DNA from: Luteimonas galliterrae
GTDB taxonomy: Bacteria > Pseudomonadota > Gammaproteobacteria > Xanthomonadales > Xanthomonadaceae
NCBI RefSeq assembly: GCF_023374055.1
Contig: NZ_JAMBEP010000003.1
Span: 124,001-188,000, forward strand
Direction of reading: 5' to 3'
DNA length: 64,000 nt
The notes beneath the pieces are model-generated. The model ran no database searches. It was not told the DNA's origin and saw only the letters and a list, made by a program, of their open reading frames with translations. The position numbers and the translations under genes were made by a program. How positions within the stretch are numbered: the first letter of the stretch is position 1; every line of letters begins with the position of its first letter. Below are positions 25,688-34,631 of this stretch, piece after piece.

Positions 25688-26864
25688 CACCCCGCGCGCG
25701 CCGTCCATGCGCAAACGGATGATTTGGATGCTGATCGGCGTCATCGTGATCTTCGGCGGCGTGTTCGGCGTCAAGGCGATGATGAGCGCCGGCATGAACC
25801 AGTTCTTCGACAACATGCCGCAGCCGGCGTCCGCTGTGACCTCGGCCACGGCGAAGTCGGAGCGTTGGAGCGACAACGAGGAATCGGTCGGCACCTTCGT
25901 GGCGATCAACGGCACCGATGTCACTACCGAAGCCGGCGGCGTGGTCAAGTCGCTCGAGTTCGAGGCCGGCCAGCCGGTGAAAGCCGGTGCGGTGCTCGTG
26001 CGGCTGAACACCGCCAACGAACTGGCCACGCTCAATTCGCTGGAAGCCACCGCCAAGCTTGCCGCGGTGCAACGCGACCGCTGGCGCGAATTGGGCAAGG
26101 ACAAGCTGGTCTCGCAGGATGAAGTGGAACAACGCGCCACGGCCGCCGCCAGCGCGCGTGCCAATGCCGACGCGCAACGCGCGCTGATCGCGCAGAAGAC
26201 CATCCGCGCGCCGTTCGACGGCATCCTGGGCATCCGCAAGGTCAACCTGGGCCAGTTCGTCAATCCCGGCGATCCGATCGTCAGCCTGCAGGCGCTGGAT
26301 CCCATCTACCTCAACTTCAGCCTGCCGGAAAAACGCATGGGCCAAGTGCTGGAAGGCACCCGCGTCCGCGCCACGGTGGATGCGATGCCCGGCCGCACCT
26401 TCGAAGGGCGAGTCACCGCCATCGAGCCGCAGGTCGACGCGAATACGCGCAACTTCGGGGTCCAGGCCACGCTCGACAACGGCGAGGGCAATCTGCGTCC
26501 GGGCACGTTCGCGCACGTCGGCTTCGACCTGGGCAGCGAGCGCACCGTGGTGGTGATCCCGCAGACCGCGGTCAGCTTCAACCCTTACGGCAACGCGGTG
26601 TACGTGATCAGCAAGACCAAACGCGCCGAGGGCGAGAAGGACATGCAAGGCAAGCCGCTGACCGGCGACAAGCTGATCGTCAAGCAGCGCTTCATCAAGA
26701 CCGGCGCCACGCGCGGCGACCTGATCGCCGTGACGGACGGATTGAAGCCGGGCGAACAGGTGGCCACCAGCGGCCTGCTCAAGCTGCGCAACGACGCGGA
26801 AGTGACGATCAACAACAAGGTGCAGCCGACCGCCGACGCGCGGCCCGAGACGCAGAATCGCTGA
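25674..26864 (+). CDS. RND efflux periplasmic adaptor, membrane-anchored
   Basis: A 396-residue membrane-fusion protein. Unlike the adaptor at 23395 it has an N-terminal membrane anchor (MIWMLIGVIVIFGGVFGV, about 16-35) and no lipobox. Lipoyl half-motifs (EAGGVVKSLEFEAGQPVKAG and APFDGILGIRKVNLGQFVNPG, in part), a short coiled coil (about 110-165) and barrel domain follow. The ATG at 25674 has AAGGAAG upstream and lies inside the end of tetR. It pairs with the pump 61 bases downstream. Confidence 0.93.
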   Translation: MPKHDTPRAPSMRKRMIWMLIGVIVIFGGVFGVKAMMSAGMNQFFDNMPQPASAVTSATAKSERWSDNEESVGTFVAINGTDVTTEAGGVVKSLEFEAGQPVKAGAVLVRLNTANELATLNSLEATAKLAAVQRDRWRELGKDKLVSQDEVEQRATAAASARANADAQRALIAQKTIRAPFDGILGIRKVNLGQFVNPGDPIVSLQALDPIYLNFSLPEKRMGQVLEGTRVRATVDAMPGRTFEGRVTAIEPQVDANTRNFGVQATLDNGEGNLRPGTFAHVGFDLGSERTVVVIPQTAVSFNPYGNAVYVISKTKRAEGEKDMQGKPLTGDKLIVKQRFIKTGATRGDLIAVTDGLKPGEQVATSGLLKLRNDAEVTINNKVQPTADARPETQNR

Positions 26865-26889
26865 TCGCCTTCCGCAACCTCACCCCCAG

Positions 26890-26913
26890 CCCTCTCCCGC
26901 AACCGGGAGAGGG
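26890..26913. repeat. Short palindrome whose right arm supplies the pump gene's ribosome-binding site
   Basis: CCCTCTCCC-GCAACC-GGGAGAGGG, followed by AGAGGACACCCG and the ATG at 26926. Relatives flank the element at 44785-44973. The purine-rich right arm and its extension are the only Shine-Dalgarno-like sequence before the pump gene, so folding of this hairpin could affect its translation. Confidence 0.7.
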
Positions 26914-26925
26914 AGAGGACACCCG

Positions 26926-29900
26926 ATGAAATTCACCGATATCTTCATCAACAAACCGGTGCTGGCGATCGTGGTCAGCCTGTTCATCCTGCTGTTCGGG
27001 ATGCGCTCGTTCACCGAATTGAACGTGCGCCAATACCCGGAGCTGCGCAACGCGGTGGTGAACATCAGCACGACCTACTTCGGCGCCGATGCGGACCTGA
27101 TCCAGGGCTTCATCACCACGCCGCTGGAACGCGAGATCGCCAGCGCCGAAGGCATCGAGTACATGAGCTCGACCAGTTCGGCCGGCATCAGCACGATCCA
27201 AGCCTACATCCGCCTGGACCAGGACCCGAACGAAGCGCTCACCCAGATCGCCGCCAAGGTCAACAAGATGCGCGGCCAGCTGCCGCCGGAGTCCGAGGAC
27301 CCGGTGATCGACTTGCAGCAGGGCCAGCAGATCGCGGCCATGTACGTGTCCTTCGCCAGCGAGACGCTCGACAACAACCAGATCACCGACTACCTGACCC
27401 GCGTCGTGCAGCCCAAGCTGGTCACCGTGCCGGGCGTGCAGCGCGCCGACATCCTGGGCGCGGGCACGTTCGCGATGCGCATCTGGCTGAAGCCCGACCG
27501 CATGACCGCGCTCAAGGTGACCGCGAGCGATGTCGCGACCGCGCTGGAATCGAACAACGTGCTGTCGGCGGTCGGTTCGACCAAGGGCCAGATGGTCGCG
27601 ATCGACATGACCGCGCGCACCGACCTGCGCAACGCCGAAGAATTCCGCAAGCTGGTGATCCGCGAGCAGGACGGCGCGATCGTGCGCCTGGGCGACGTGG
27701 CCGACGTGATGCTCGGCTCGGAGAACTACGGGACCTCGGTCCGCATCAACGGCGAGGCCGCCACGTTCATGGGCATCTTCGTCGCGCCCGACGCCAACTC
27801 GCTGGACGTGATCAAGGACGTGCGCAAGCTGTGGGACGGCCAGATCGTGCCGCAGCTGCCGCAAGGCATCAAAGCCACGATTCCCTACGACAGCACCGAG
27901 TCGATCCAGGACGCGATCAACGAAGTGGTCAGCACGATCATCGAAGCGGTGATCATCGTGATCGTGGTGATCTTCCTGTTCCTGGGCTCGCTGCGCAGCG
28001 TGCTGATTCCGGCCGTGACCGTGCCGCTGTCGCTGATCGGTTCCCTGTTCCTGATGCTGCTGATGGGCTTCACCATCAACCTGCTGACCCTGCTGGCGAT
28101 GGTGCTGGCGATCGGCATCGTGGTGGACGATGCGATCATCGTGCTGGAGAACGTGCACCGCCACATCGAGGAAGGCATGTCGCCGTTCGATGCGTCGGTG
28201 AAGGGCGCGCGAGAACTGGCCTGGCCGGTGGTGGCGATGACCACGACCCTGGTCGCGGTGTATCTGCCGATCGGCTTCCAGGGCGGATTGACCGGCGTGC
28301 TGTTCACCGAGTTCGCGTTCACGCTGGCCGGTTCGGTGCTGCTGTCGGGCGTGATCGCGCTGACGCTGACCCCGATGATGTGCTCGAAGATCCTCAAGCC
28401 GCACGCCGAGGGCAGCAAGGGCAAGCTCGAAGCCTGGCTCGACGCCCGCTTCGACTGGCTGCGCGACGGCTACCAGGGCAAGCTGCACGGCGCGCTGGAA
28501 ACCAAGGCCGTGATCGCCATCTTCGGCCTGATCGTGCTGGTGTCCTGCGCCTTCCTGTACATGACCGCGCCTAAGGAACCGGCGCCGCTGGAAGACGAAG
28601 GCTTCATCTTTTCGATCGGCAACGCCGATCCGTACGCCACGCTCGACTACGTGGAGCGCTACACCGAAGAGATCACCGCGCTCGCCAAGACCGTGCCGGA
28701 AGTGCAGGACTACTTCCTGTTCAACGGCGGCTTCGGCGCCAGCGGCGGCGGCGCCAGCCCGATGGCGATGGCCGGCTTCGTGCTCAAACCGTGGAGCGAG
28801 CGCGACAAGTCGACCAAGGCTGTGCTCGAGCAGGAACTGCAGCCGCAGATGGCCCAGGTCACCGGTTTGAACGTGTTCGCGCTGGTGCCGCCTTCGCTGC
28901 CCAGCGCCGGCGGCGACGGCGGCGGCGAATTCATCGTCGGCGGCGTCGGCGAGCTGAGCCAGCTCAGCGAGATCGCCGACGCGATCCTGCAGAAGGCCAT
29001 GGAGAGCAAGCGCTTCATCTTCCTTGACAAGGACCTGAAGATCGACAAGCCGCGCATCGAAGTGGAGATCGACCGCGACAAGGCGGCCAGCCTGGGCATC
29101 GACATGCGCACGCTCGGCGCCGACATGGCGGCGATGCTGTCGGGCGGCTACACCAACCGCTTCGCGATGCAGAACCGCTCCTACCTTGTGATCCCGCAGG
29201 TGCAGCGCAGCGACCGGCTCAATGCCAGCGCGCTGCAGAACTACTACACCCGCACCCGCGACGGCGAACTGATCCCGCTGTCCACCATCGTCACGCTGAA
29301 GGAAACCGCGCAGCCGCAGTCGCTCAAGCGCTTCCAGCAGCTGAACGCGGTGTCGATCACGTTCGCGCCGCGTCCCGGCGTGAGCAAGGGCGAAGCGCTG
29401 GCGATCCTGGACCAGGCGGCCAAGGAAGTGCTGCCGCAGGGCTACACGGTGGATTACGCGGGCGAATCGCGGCAGTTCAAACAGGAAGGTTCGGCCATGC
29501 TGCTGACGCTGGCGTTGGCGCTGGTCATCATCTTCCTGGTGCTATCGGCGCAGTTCGAGAGCTTCCGCGATGCGCTGATCATGCTGCTGACCGTACCGAT
29601 GGCGATCTGCGGCGCCCTGCTGACGCTCAATGTGCTGGCGATCCTCAGCGGCGTGCTCGGCATGGCCCAGATCGAGGCCTTCCCGGGGATGAGCATCAAC
29701 ATCTACACCCAGGTGGGATTGGTGACGCTGGTGGGCGTGATCTCCAAGCACGGCATCCTGATCGTGGAATTCGCCAACAAGCTGCAGATGGAACAAGGCT
29801 TGTCGAAGCGAGATGCGATCGAGCAGGCCACTGCGATCCGCTTGCGTCCGGTGCTGATGACGACCGCGGCATTGGTCTTCGCGATGATCCCGCTGCTGAT

Positions 29901-30102
29901 CGCCAGCGGCCCGGGCGCCGCATCGCGCTTCTCGATGGGCGTGGTGATCGCTTCGGGGATGACGATCGGTACGATGTTCACCCTGTTCGTGCTGCCGGCG
30001 TTCTACCTGTACCTGGCGCGCGACCATGCGCACGACCGCGACCGCGAAAAGTCGGCGCTGGAAGCGGAAGGCTCGCACGGGCCGGAACCGCACGCGGTCT
30101 GA
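26926..30102 (+). CDS. RND multidrug efflux pump, inner-membrane transporter (MexI/MexW type)
   Basis: A 1058-residue HAE1-family antiporter. The first helix (KFTDIFINKPVLAIVVSLFI), proton-relay aspartates D401-D402 (GIVVDDAIIVLENVHRH), porter domains and the second-half helix signature (TQVGLVTLVGVISKHGILIVE) are intact. The FIxxPVLA start and VHRHIEEG motif place it in a different RND branch from the pump at 20251. It works with the adaptor upstream and a channel from elsewhere; a terminator follows 20 bases after the stop. Confidence 0.95.
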   Translation: MKFTDIFINKPVLAIVVSLFILLFGMRSFTELNVRQYPELRNAVVNISTTYFGADADLIQGFITTPLEREIASAEGIEYMSSTSSAGISTIQAYIRLDQDPNEALTQIAAKVNKMRGQLPPESEDPVIDLQQGQQIAAMYVSFASETLDNNQITDYLTRVVQPKLVTVPGVQRADILGAGTFAMRIWLKPDRMTALKVTASDVATALESNNVLSAVGSTKGQMVAIDMTARTDLRNAEEFRKLVIREQDGAIVRLGDVADVMLGSENYGTSVRINGEAATFMGIFVAPDANSLDVIKDVRKLWDGQIVPQLPQGIKATIPYDSTESIQDAINEVVSTIIEAVIIVIVVIFLFLGSLRSVLIPAVTVPLSLIGSLFLMLLMGFTINLLTLLAMVLAIGIVVDDAIIVLENVHRHIEEGMSPFDASVKGARELAWPVVAMTTTLVAVYLPIGFQGGLTGVLFTEFAFTLAGSVLLSGVIALTLTPMMCSKILKPHAEGSKGKLEAWLDARFDWLRDGYQGKLHGALETKAVIAIFGLIVLVSCAFLYMTAPKEPAPLEDEGFIFSIGNADPYATLDYVERYTEEITALAKTVPEVQDYFLFNGGFGASGGGASPMAMAGFVLKPWSERDKSTKAVLEQELQPQMAQVTGLNVFALVPPSLPSAGGDGGGEFIVGGVGELSQLSEIADAILQKAMESKRFIFLDKDLKIDKPRIEVEIDRDKAASLGIDMRTLGADMAAMLSGGYTNRFAMQNRSYLVIPQVQRSDRLNASALQNYYTRTRDGELIPLSTIVTLKETAQPQSLKRFQQLNAVSITFAPRPGVSKGEALAILDQAAKEVLPQGYTVDYAGESRQFKQEGSAMLLTLALALVIIFLVLSAQFESFRDALIMLLTVPMAICGALLTLNVLAILSGVLGMAQIEAFPGMSINIYTQVGLVTLVGVISKHGILIVEFANKLQMEQGLSKRDAIEQATAIRLRPVLMTTAALVFAMIPLLIASGPGAASRFSMGVVIASGMTIGTMFTLFVLPAFYLYLARDHAHDRDREKSALEAEGSHGPEPHAV

Positions 30103-30123
30103 CCGGTTCCGCAATAGGTGTCG

Positions 30124-30155
30124 AAAAACGGGCGCAGCGATGCGCCCGTTTTTTT
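30124..30155 (+). terminator. Rho-independent terminator of the tetR-efflux operon
   Basis: AACGGGCGCA-GCGA-TGCGCCCGTT with a run of seven T, about 20 bases after the pump stop. Confidence 0.95.
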
Positions 30156-30160
30156 CTTTT

Positions 30161-30246
30161 CGTAGGAGCGGCTTTAGCCGCGAGCTTCTTCTCCCAAGCC
30201 AACGCGAGCGTGGCGGAAGACCTCGCGGCTAAAGCCGCTCCTACGA
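30161..30246. repeat. REP-like palindrome, GTAGGAGCGG family
   Basis: CGTAGGAGCGGCTTTAGCCG opens the left arm; the right arm ends CTCCTACG. The last bases form the TAG stop of bioD on the minus strand. Confidence 0.88.
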
Positions 30247-30933
30247 AGAGCTCATCGCGAGCAACGGTTCGCAATCGATCAGGCGCGCCAGTCGGCTCGC
30301 GGACCCGTTGGCCAAGAACGGCAGCCGCCCCAGGCAAGGCGCGGCCAGCCGCGGCCGCAACAGATCGAAATAAGCATCCGCCTGCGGCAGCGCGGGATCG
30401 ATGTCGTTGCCGATCCATCCCGCGAGGTTCGCGCCGTCGGCGGCGATCGCCTGCGCGGTGAGCCGCGCGTGGTTGATGCATCCCAAGCGCAATCCCACCA
30501 CCATGATCACCGGCGAATCCAGCGCGCGGACCAGGTCGCGCTGGTCCAGTCGCGCCGACAAAGGCGCCGCCCAGCCGCCCACGCCTTCGATCACGACGGC
30601 ATCGGCATTTGCCGCAAGCCGCCGGTAGGCTTCGACGATCGGCGGCAAGGCGATCTCGACACCGGCTTCGCGCGCCGCGAGTTCCGGCGCGGTCGCCGAC
30701 GGCAGCGCGTAAGGGTTGACGTCCGCATAGCCGGTCGCGGGATCGCTCGCCTTCTGCAGCGCTAGCGCGTCCTCGTTGCGCCATGCGCCGTCGATGCGTT
30801 CGCAACCGCTGGCGACCGGCTTCATGCCGACCGCGCGCAGTCCGCGCGCGCGCAGCGCATGCAGCAATGCGACGCTGGCCACGGTCTTGCCGATGCCGGT
30901 ATCGGTGCCGGTGATGTAGAACCGCGAATTCAT
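30241..30933 (-). CDS. bioD: Dethiobiotin synthetase
   Basis: A 230-residue ATP-dependent ligase forming the ureido ring of dethiobiotin from diaminopelargonate and CO2. The P-loop GTDTGIGKT begins at residue 8; the substrate lysine is in GMKPVASGCE, and EGVGGWAAPL matches the family's switch motif. The chosen ATG at 30933 starts the conserved core (NSRFYITGTDTG); upstream in-frame codons translate to sequence unlike the family. Other biotin genes are not in the window. Its stop codon is formed by the repeat at 30161. It is divergent from msrC across 60 bases. Confidence 0.95.
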   Translation of the reverse strand: MNSRFYITGTDTGIGKTVASVALLHALRARGLRAVGMKPVASGCERIDGAWRNEDALALQKASDPATGYADVNPYALPSATAPELAAREAGVEIALPPIVEAYRRLAANADAVVIEGVGGWAAPLSARLDQRDLVRALDSPVIMVVGLRLGCINHARLTAQAIAADGANLAGWIGNDIDPALPQADAYFDLLRPRLAAPCLGRLPFLANGSASRLARLIDCEPLLAMSSS

Positions 30934-30993
30934 GCCAAACCCCTCGTTTCGGCCATGGTAATGCCTGCCCCCGCCCCCTGTTACACTCGCCGG

Positions 30994-31476
30994 ATGTTCG
31001 CCGCCAACGCCCTCGCCGGCACCAAGCCGGAGCAGTACGCGCAACTCCTGGAGCAGGCGCGCGCGCTGCTGGCCGGCGAGCGCGACCGCATCGCCAACGC
31101 CGCCAACCTGTCGGCGCTCGTAGCCCATGCCCTGCCCGATCTGAATTGGGTCGGCTTCTATCTTTACGACGGCCAGGAGCTGGTGGTGGGGCCGTTCCAG
31201 GGCCTGCCCGCCTGCGTGCGCATCCCGCTCGACCAGGGCGTATGCGGCGCCGCGGCGCGTACCCGGCAGACGCAGCGCGTCGCCGATGTGCATGCGTTCC
31301 CCGGCCATATCGCCTGCGATGCCGCCTCGCGTTCCGAGTTGGTGGTGCCTTTGTTGCGCGGCACCGAACTTATAGGCGTATTCGATATCGACAGCCCGAT
31401 TCCCGACCGTTTCGACGAAGACGACCAGCGCGGCCTGGAAGCCATCGCCGCCCTTTTCGTGGAGTCGCTGTCATGA
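30994..31476 (+). CDS. msrC: Free methionine-(R)-sulfoxide reductase (GAF domain)
   Basis: A 160-residue GAF-domain enzyme that reduces free Met-R-sulfoxide. The three redox cysteines of the family are at C74 (LPACVRI), C84 (GVCGAA) and C108 (GHIACDA), and the flanking DVHAFPGHIACDAASRSELVVPL pattern is complete. The ATG at 30994 is preceded by TACACT ten bases upstream and no ribosome-binding site, so the mRNA may be leaderless; an in-frame ATG at 30961 is possible. The next gene overlaps its stop by four bases. Confidence 0.93.
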   Translation: MFAANALAGTKPEQYAQLLEQARALLAGERDRIANAANLSALVAHALPDLNWVGFYLYDGQELVVGPFQGLPACVRIPLDQGVCGAAARTRQTQRVADVHAFPGHIACDAASRSELVVPLLRGTELIGVFDIDSPIPDRFDEDDQRGLEAIAALFVESLS

Positions 31477-31850
31477 GCGGCGAGAAACTGCGCAATATCG
31501 GCCCCAAGAGCGCAGCCTGGCTGCGTCAGGTGGGACTGCGCTCGCGTGCGGACCTGGAAGCGGCCGGTGCGCTGGAAGCTTTCATGCGGGTCAAGCGTGC
31601 CGGCTTCAAACCCAGCTTGAATCTGTTGTACGCGCTGGAAGGCGCGCTGCTCGACTGCCATTGGCAGGAAGTGCCCGAAGCGCGCCGCGCCGAACTCGTG
31701 CAGGCCGCCGAAGCCGCCATCGCGAAACTGCCACCGCCGCGCGGCCGCCCCGCGGCCACGCCGGTTACCACGACGATGATGCAGGAAGAGGCGCCGCCGG
31801 CGCTGAGTTTCTTCGACGAGCCGGGCGACACCGAGCACGATCAGGACTGA
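31473..31850 (+). CDS. TfoX/Sxy C-terminal domain protein
   Basis: A 125-residue protein with the TfoX C-terminal helix-hairpin-helix domain at once from the N-terminus (LRNIGPKSAAWLRQVGLRSRADLEAAG) through about residue 85, then a low-complexity acidic tail. The N-terminal TfoX domain of the full-length competence regulators Sxy/TfoX is absent, so a direct role in competence is uncertain. Its ATG overlaps the msrC stop (ATGA) and has GGAG upstream, so the two are co-translated. Confidence 0.88.
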   Translation: MSGEKLRNIGPKSAAWLRQVGLRSRADLEAAGALEAFMRVKRAGFKPSLNLLYALEGALLDCHWQEVPEARRAELVQAAEAAIAKLPPPRGRPAATPVTTTMMQEEAPPALSFFDEPGDTEHDQD

Positions 31851-31986
31851 CCCCAGCCTTCGCCGAGGCATATCGCTCCAAATCAGCGGCGTCTCCACAT
31901 CAACATCGGCCTTGTCGTGGCCACTTCCTTCGGCACTTGTCGTCTTAAAACGACCGGAATCCCCCGGTCGAAAGACGAGAATTGCC

Positions 31987-33456
31987 ATGAAATCGTTCGG
32001 AATACTGGCGGTTGGCTGTTTAGCCGCTTCTTTAGCCACTTACACAACCGACGCAGCCGCCCAGACCCGAGCTTGGGGCACGTTTTTCGGCGGTATGAAG
32101 GAAGAAATCGGCCATAAGGTCGCAGTCGACGCAGCAGGAAATGTGTACGTTGTAGGCAAAACCCACTCTGGAGACGGCATTGCCACACCCGACGGGTTTG
32201 ATCCCTTCTTCAACAACCCCGCCGAGGGCTACCTCGCCAAATTCGACAGCGATGGTGCACTGATATGGAGCACCTATTACGGCGACGGTCCGGGCACGGA
32301 GCTCGTCGATGTCGGTCTCGACCAAAATGGCAACGTCTATGTGGTCGGGACGACGAAGTGTCCATCCGAAGGGCTGGCAAATACCTTCGATAAATCTTGC
32401 GACGGTCCCTCAGACATGGTGCTGGCTAAGTTCAGCCCTGGCGGGGCTCTGCAATGGAACACTTATTTCGGTGGCGATTCCACGGATGGCGCAACCGCAA
32501 TTTCAGTTACGCCCGCCGGCAACGTTTATCTGATCGGCTCCACAATTTCTTCAATGGGGCTAGTCCCTCCCTCGAGCGTCGATGCCACCCATGGCGGCGG
32601 GTGGGATGGGGTCGTCGCAAAATTCGGCACGCAGGGTAACTTGCTGTGGGCGCGTTACTACGGCGGTGAGTCAATAGACCTCGCAACTGATATCGCGTGC
32701 AGACCTGCAATGGCAGAAGATATTTGTTTCATCACTGGCCAAACCAGTTCTACAGGCGGCATCGCAACGAAAAATGGGCACGACATAGATTTTGGCGGCG
32801 AGTTTGACGCTTTTTTGGCCAGAATCAGTGGCACAATCGGAAAGACCGTCTGGGGTTCTTATTATGGCGGTAGCGACATGGAAGACCAGACAAGCGTAGC
32901 AATAGATCAGAATTTCGATGCAGTTCTTGGCGGGGTAACGCTTTCCGACGCCTTCGCCGCTACTCCGGATGCAGAGGACGTAGACCTCAATGGAGGGGCA
33001 GATCTCTTCCTGGCCAGGTTCGATGCCGGCGGTTCTCGGAAAACTGGGCGTTATCTCGGCACCATACACGTCGAGCAAACTCTGTTAGATGTTGGCCTGG
33101 ACGCCGAAAGCAATGTATATGTCTTCAGCGAGGCAAACAGCGCCAACTGGACCGGCATGGTGACGCCTGGTGCTTATGACACTCTGTATGGCGGCGGGCA
33201 AAATGACCTCGTTCTGACGAAGTTGGACGCCGACCTTCACAAACTCTGGGGTACGCTGTATGGCGGCAACGGCGCTGAACTCGGTACAAGTGATTTTGGT
33301 TCTGCGAGGCCCGGTGGAGGCATCGCTCTAGATGCCCAAAATCACATATACGTGACGGGCCCAAGCAATTCCACAGATGAGGCCCTATCGTCACCGGGAA
33401 GCCATAAGCCAATGAGCCAGGAAATTGATGCGTTCGTAGCTGAGTTTGTGCAGTAA
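31987..33456 (+). CDS. Secreted SBBP-repeat beta-propeller protein, atypical base composition
   Basis: A 489-residue exported protein (signal peptide ending TDAAA, about 1-25). It is built of seven successive repeats of the SBBP type, each starting with an aromatic-rich strand (WGTFFGG, WSTYYGD, WNTYFGG, WARYYGG, WGSYYGG, GRYLGT, WGTLYGG) and continuing to a GNVYVVG-like strand, consistent with a seven-bladed propeller. Its G+C is visibly lower than its neighbours (30 of 60 in 32101-32160) and it uses A/T-ending codons freely, as in recently acquired DNA. Function unknown; surface or periplasmic binding is likely. Confidence 0.85.
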   Translation: MKSFGILAVGCLAASLATYTTDAAAQTRAWGTFFGGMKEEIGHKVAVDAAGNVYVVGKTHSGDGIATPDGFDPFFNNPAEGYLAKFDSDGALIWSTYYGDGPGTELVDVGLDQNGNVYVVGTTKCPSEGLANTFDKSCDGPSDMVLAKFSPGGALQWNTYFGGDSTDGATAISVTPAGNVYLIGSTISSMGLVPPSSVDATHGGGWDGVVAKFGTQGNLLWARYYGGESIDLATDIACRPAMAEDICFITGQTSSTGGIATKNGHDIDFGGEFDAFLARISGTIGKTVWGSYYGGSDMEDQTSVAIDQNFDAVLGGVTLSDAFAATPDAEDVDLNGGADLFLARFDAGGSRKTGRYLGTIHVEQTLLDVGLDAESNVYVFSEANSANWTGMVTPGAYDTLYGGGQNDLVLTKLDADLHKLWGTLYGGNGAELGTSDFGSARPGGGIALDAQNHIYVTGPSNSTDEALSSPGSHKPMSQEIDAFVAEFVQ

Positions 33457-33461
33457 GTCGT

Positions 33462-33502
33462 GCCGGCAGGCGAGGATTTCTTCCTTGCCTGCTGGTTTCT
33501 TA
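33462..33502 (+). terminator. Probable terminator between the SBBP gene and dinB
   Basis: GGCAGGC and AGGA pair with TCCT and GCCTGC across a short loop, followed by TTTCTTATC. It lies between convergent genes. Confidence 0.55.
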
Positions 33503-33507
33503 TCTGC

Positions 33508-34599
33508 CTAGCGTGACCGAGAGCCACCGTCCTCCGTGTCCGTTTCGAACAAGGCGGCTTGCGGGGCAAGGTTGCGATCACGGAACCCCCCAAGTCCCAC
33601 GCCCACCAGCCGATAGCGCGTGTCTTCCGCCAGATCGACGCGATGGCGCAGCGATAACGCGATGTCGACAAACTGTTGCAGCGAAGCCGGTGGCGCTTCC
33701 GGTGTATGACTGCGGGTCAGTATCCGGAACTGCGCGGTTTTCAGTTTGAGCACCACGGTCCTGCCGACGCGTTCGGTCTTCGCCGCCGCTTGCCAGGTCT
33801 TCTCGGCCAGCCGGCGGATCGTCGGCTCGATCTCCGACAGCGGCAGATCGCGTTCGAACGTATCCTCGGCCGAGATCGACTGCACCGGCTGGTTCGGTTC
33901 GACGGGACGCTCGTCGATGCCGCGCGCGCGGCGGTACAGGCGCGCGCCGAAGCTGCCGAAGCGCGCTTCCAGGTCCTCGAGCGCGAACGCGCGCAGATCG
34001 CCGACGGTATCGATGCCCAGTTCGGCCAGCTTGGCCTGCATCACCTTGCCCACGCCCGGAATGCGCGCCACCGGCAGCGGCATCAGGAAGGCTTCGACCT
34101 GGGCCGGACGGATCACGAACTGGCCGTCCGGCTTGTTCCAGTCGGAAGCGATCTTGGCTAGGAACTTGTTCGGCGCTACGCCGGCAGAGGCGGTCAAGGC
34201 GGTTTCGTCGCGGATTTGTGCGCGGATCGTTTCGGCGATCGCGGTCGCGCTGGGCAATTCGCTTTTGGGCGCGGTGACGTCCAGATAGGCTTCGTCCAGC
34301 GACAGCGGCTCGACCAGATCGGTATGGCGCAGGAAGATCTCGCGCACCTGCCGCGACACCGCCTTGTAGCGCACGAAGTCCGGCGGCACGAACACCGCCT
34401 GCGGGCAGAGCCGCTCGGCGCGCACCGCCGGCATCGCCGAGCGCACGCCGAACTTGCGCGCCTCGTAGGAAGCTGCGCATACCACCGAACGCGCGCCGCG
34501 CCAGGCCACCACCACCGGACGGCCGCGCAGCGACGGGTCGTCGCGCTGCTCGACCGAGGCGTAGAAAGCGTCCATGTCGATGTGGAGGATCTTGCGCAT
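33508..34599 (-). CDS. dinB: DNA polymerase IV (translesion)
   Basis: A 363-residue Y-family polymerase. The catalytic acidic residues are D8 (HIDMDAFYASVE) and D102-E103 (SLDEAYLDVT); the steric-gate region and the little-finger domain with KLKTAQFRILTRSHT are present. The normal C-terminal beta-clamp motif is plausible in the tail (QAALFETD). It bypasses lesions with low fidelity. No LexA box is evident close upstream. A small periplasmic gene lies 32 bases upstream on the same strand. Confidence 0.95.
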   Translation of the reverse strand: MRKILHIDMDAFYASVEQRDDPSLRGRPVVVAWRGARSVVCAASYEARKFGVRSAMPAVRAERLCPQAVFVPPDFVRYKAVSRQVREIFLRHTDLVEPLSLDEAYLDVTAPKSELPSATAIAETIRAQIRDETALTASAGVAPNKFLAKIASDWNKPDGQFVIRPAQVEAFLMPLPVARIPGVGKVMQAKLAELGIDTVGDLRAFALEDLEARFGSFGARLYRRARGIDERPVEPNQPVQSISAEDTFERDLPLSEIEPTIRRLAEKTWQAAAKTERVGRTVVLKLKTAQFRILTRSHTPEAPPASLQQFVDIALSLRHRVDLAEDTRYRLVGVGLGGFRDRNLAPQAALFETDTEDGGSRSR

Positions 34600-34631
34600 C
34601 TTCGACGCGGTATCCCGGAATCAGACAGTGA

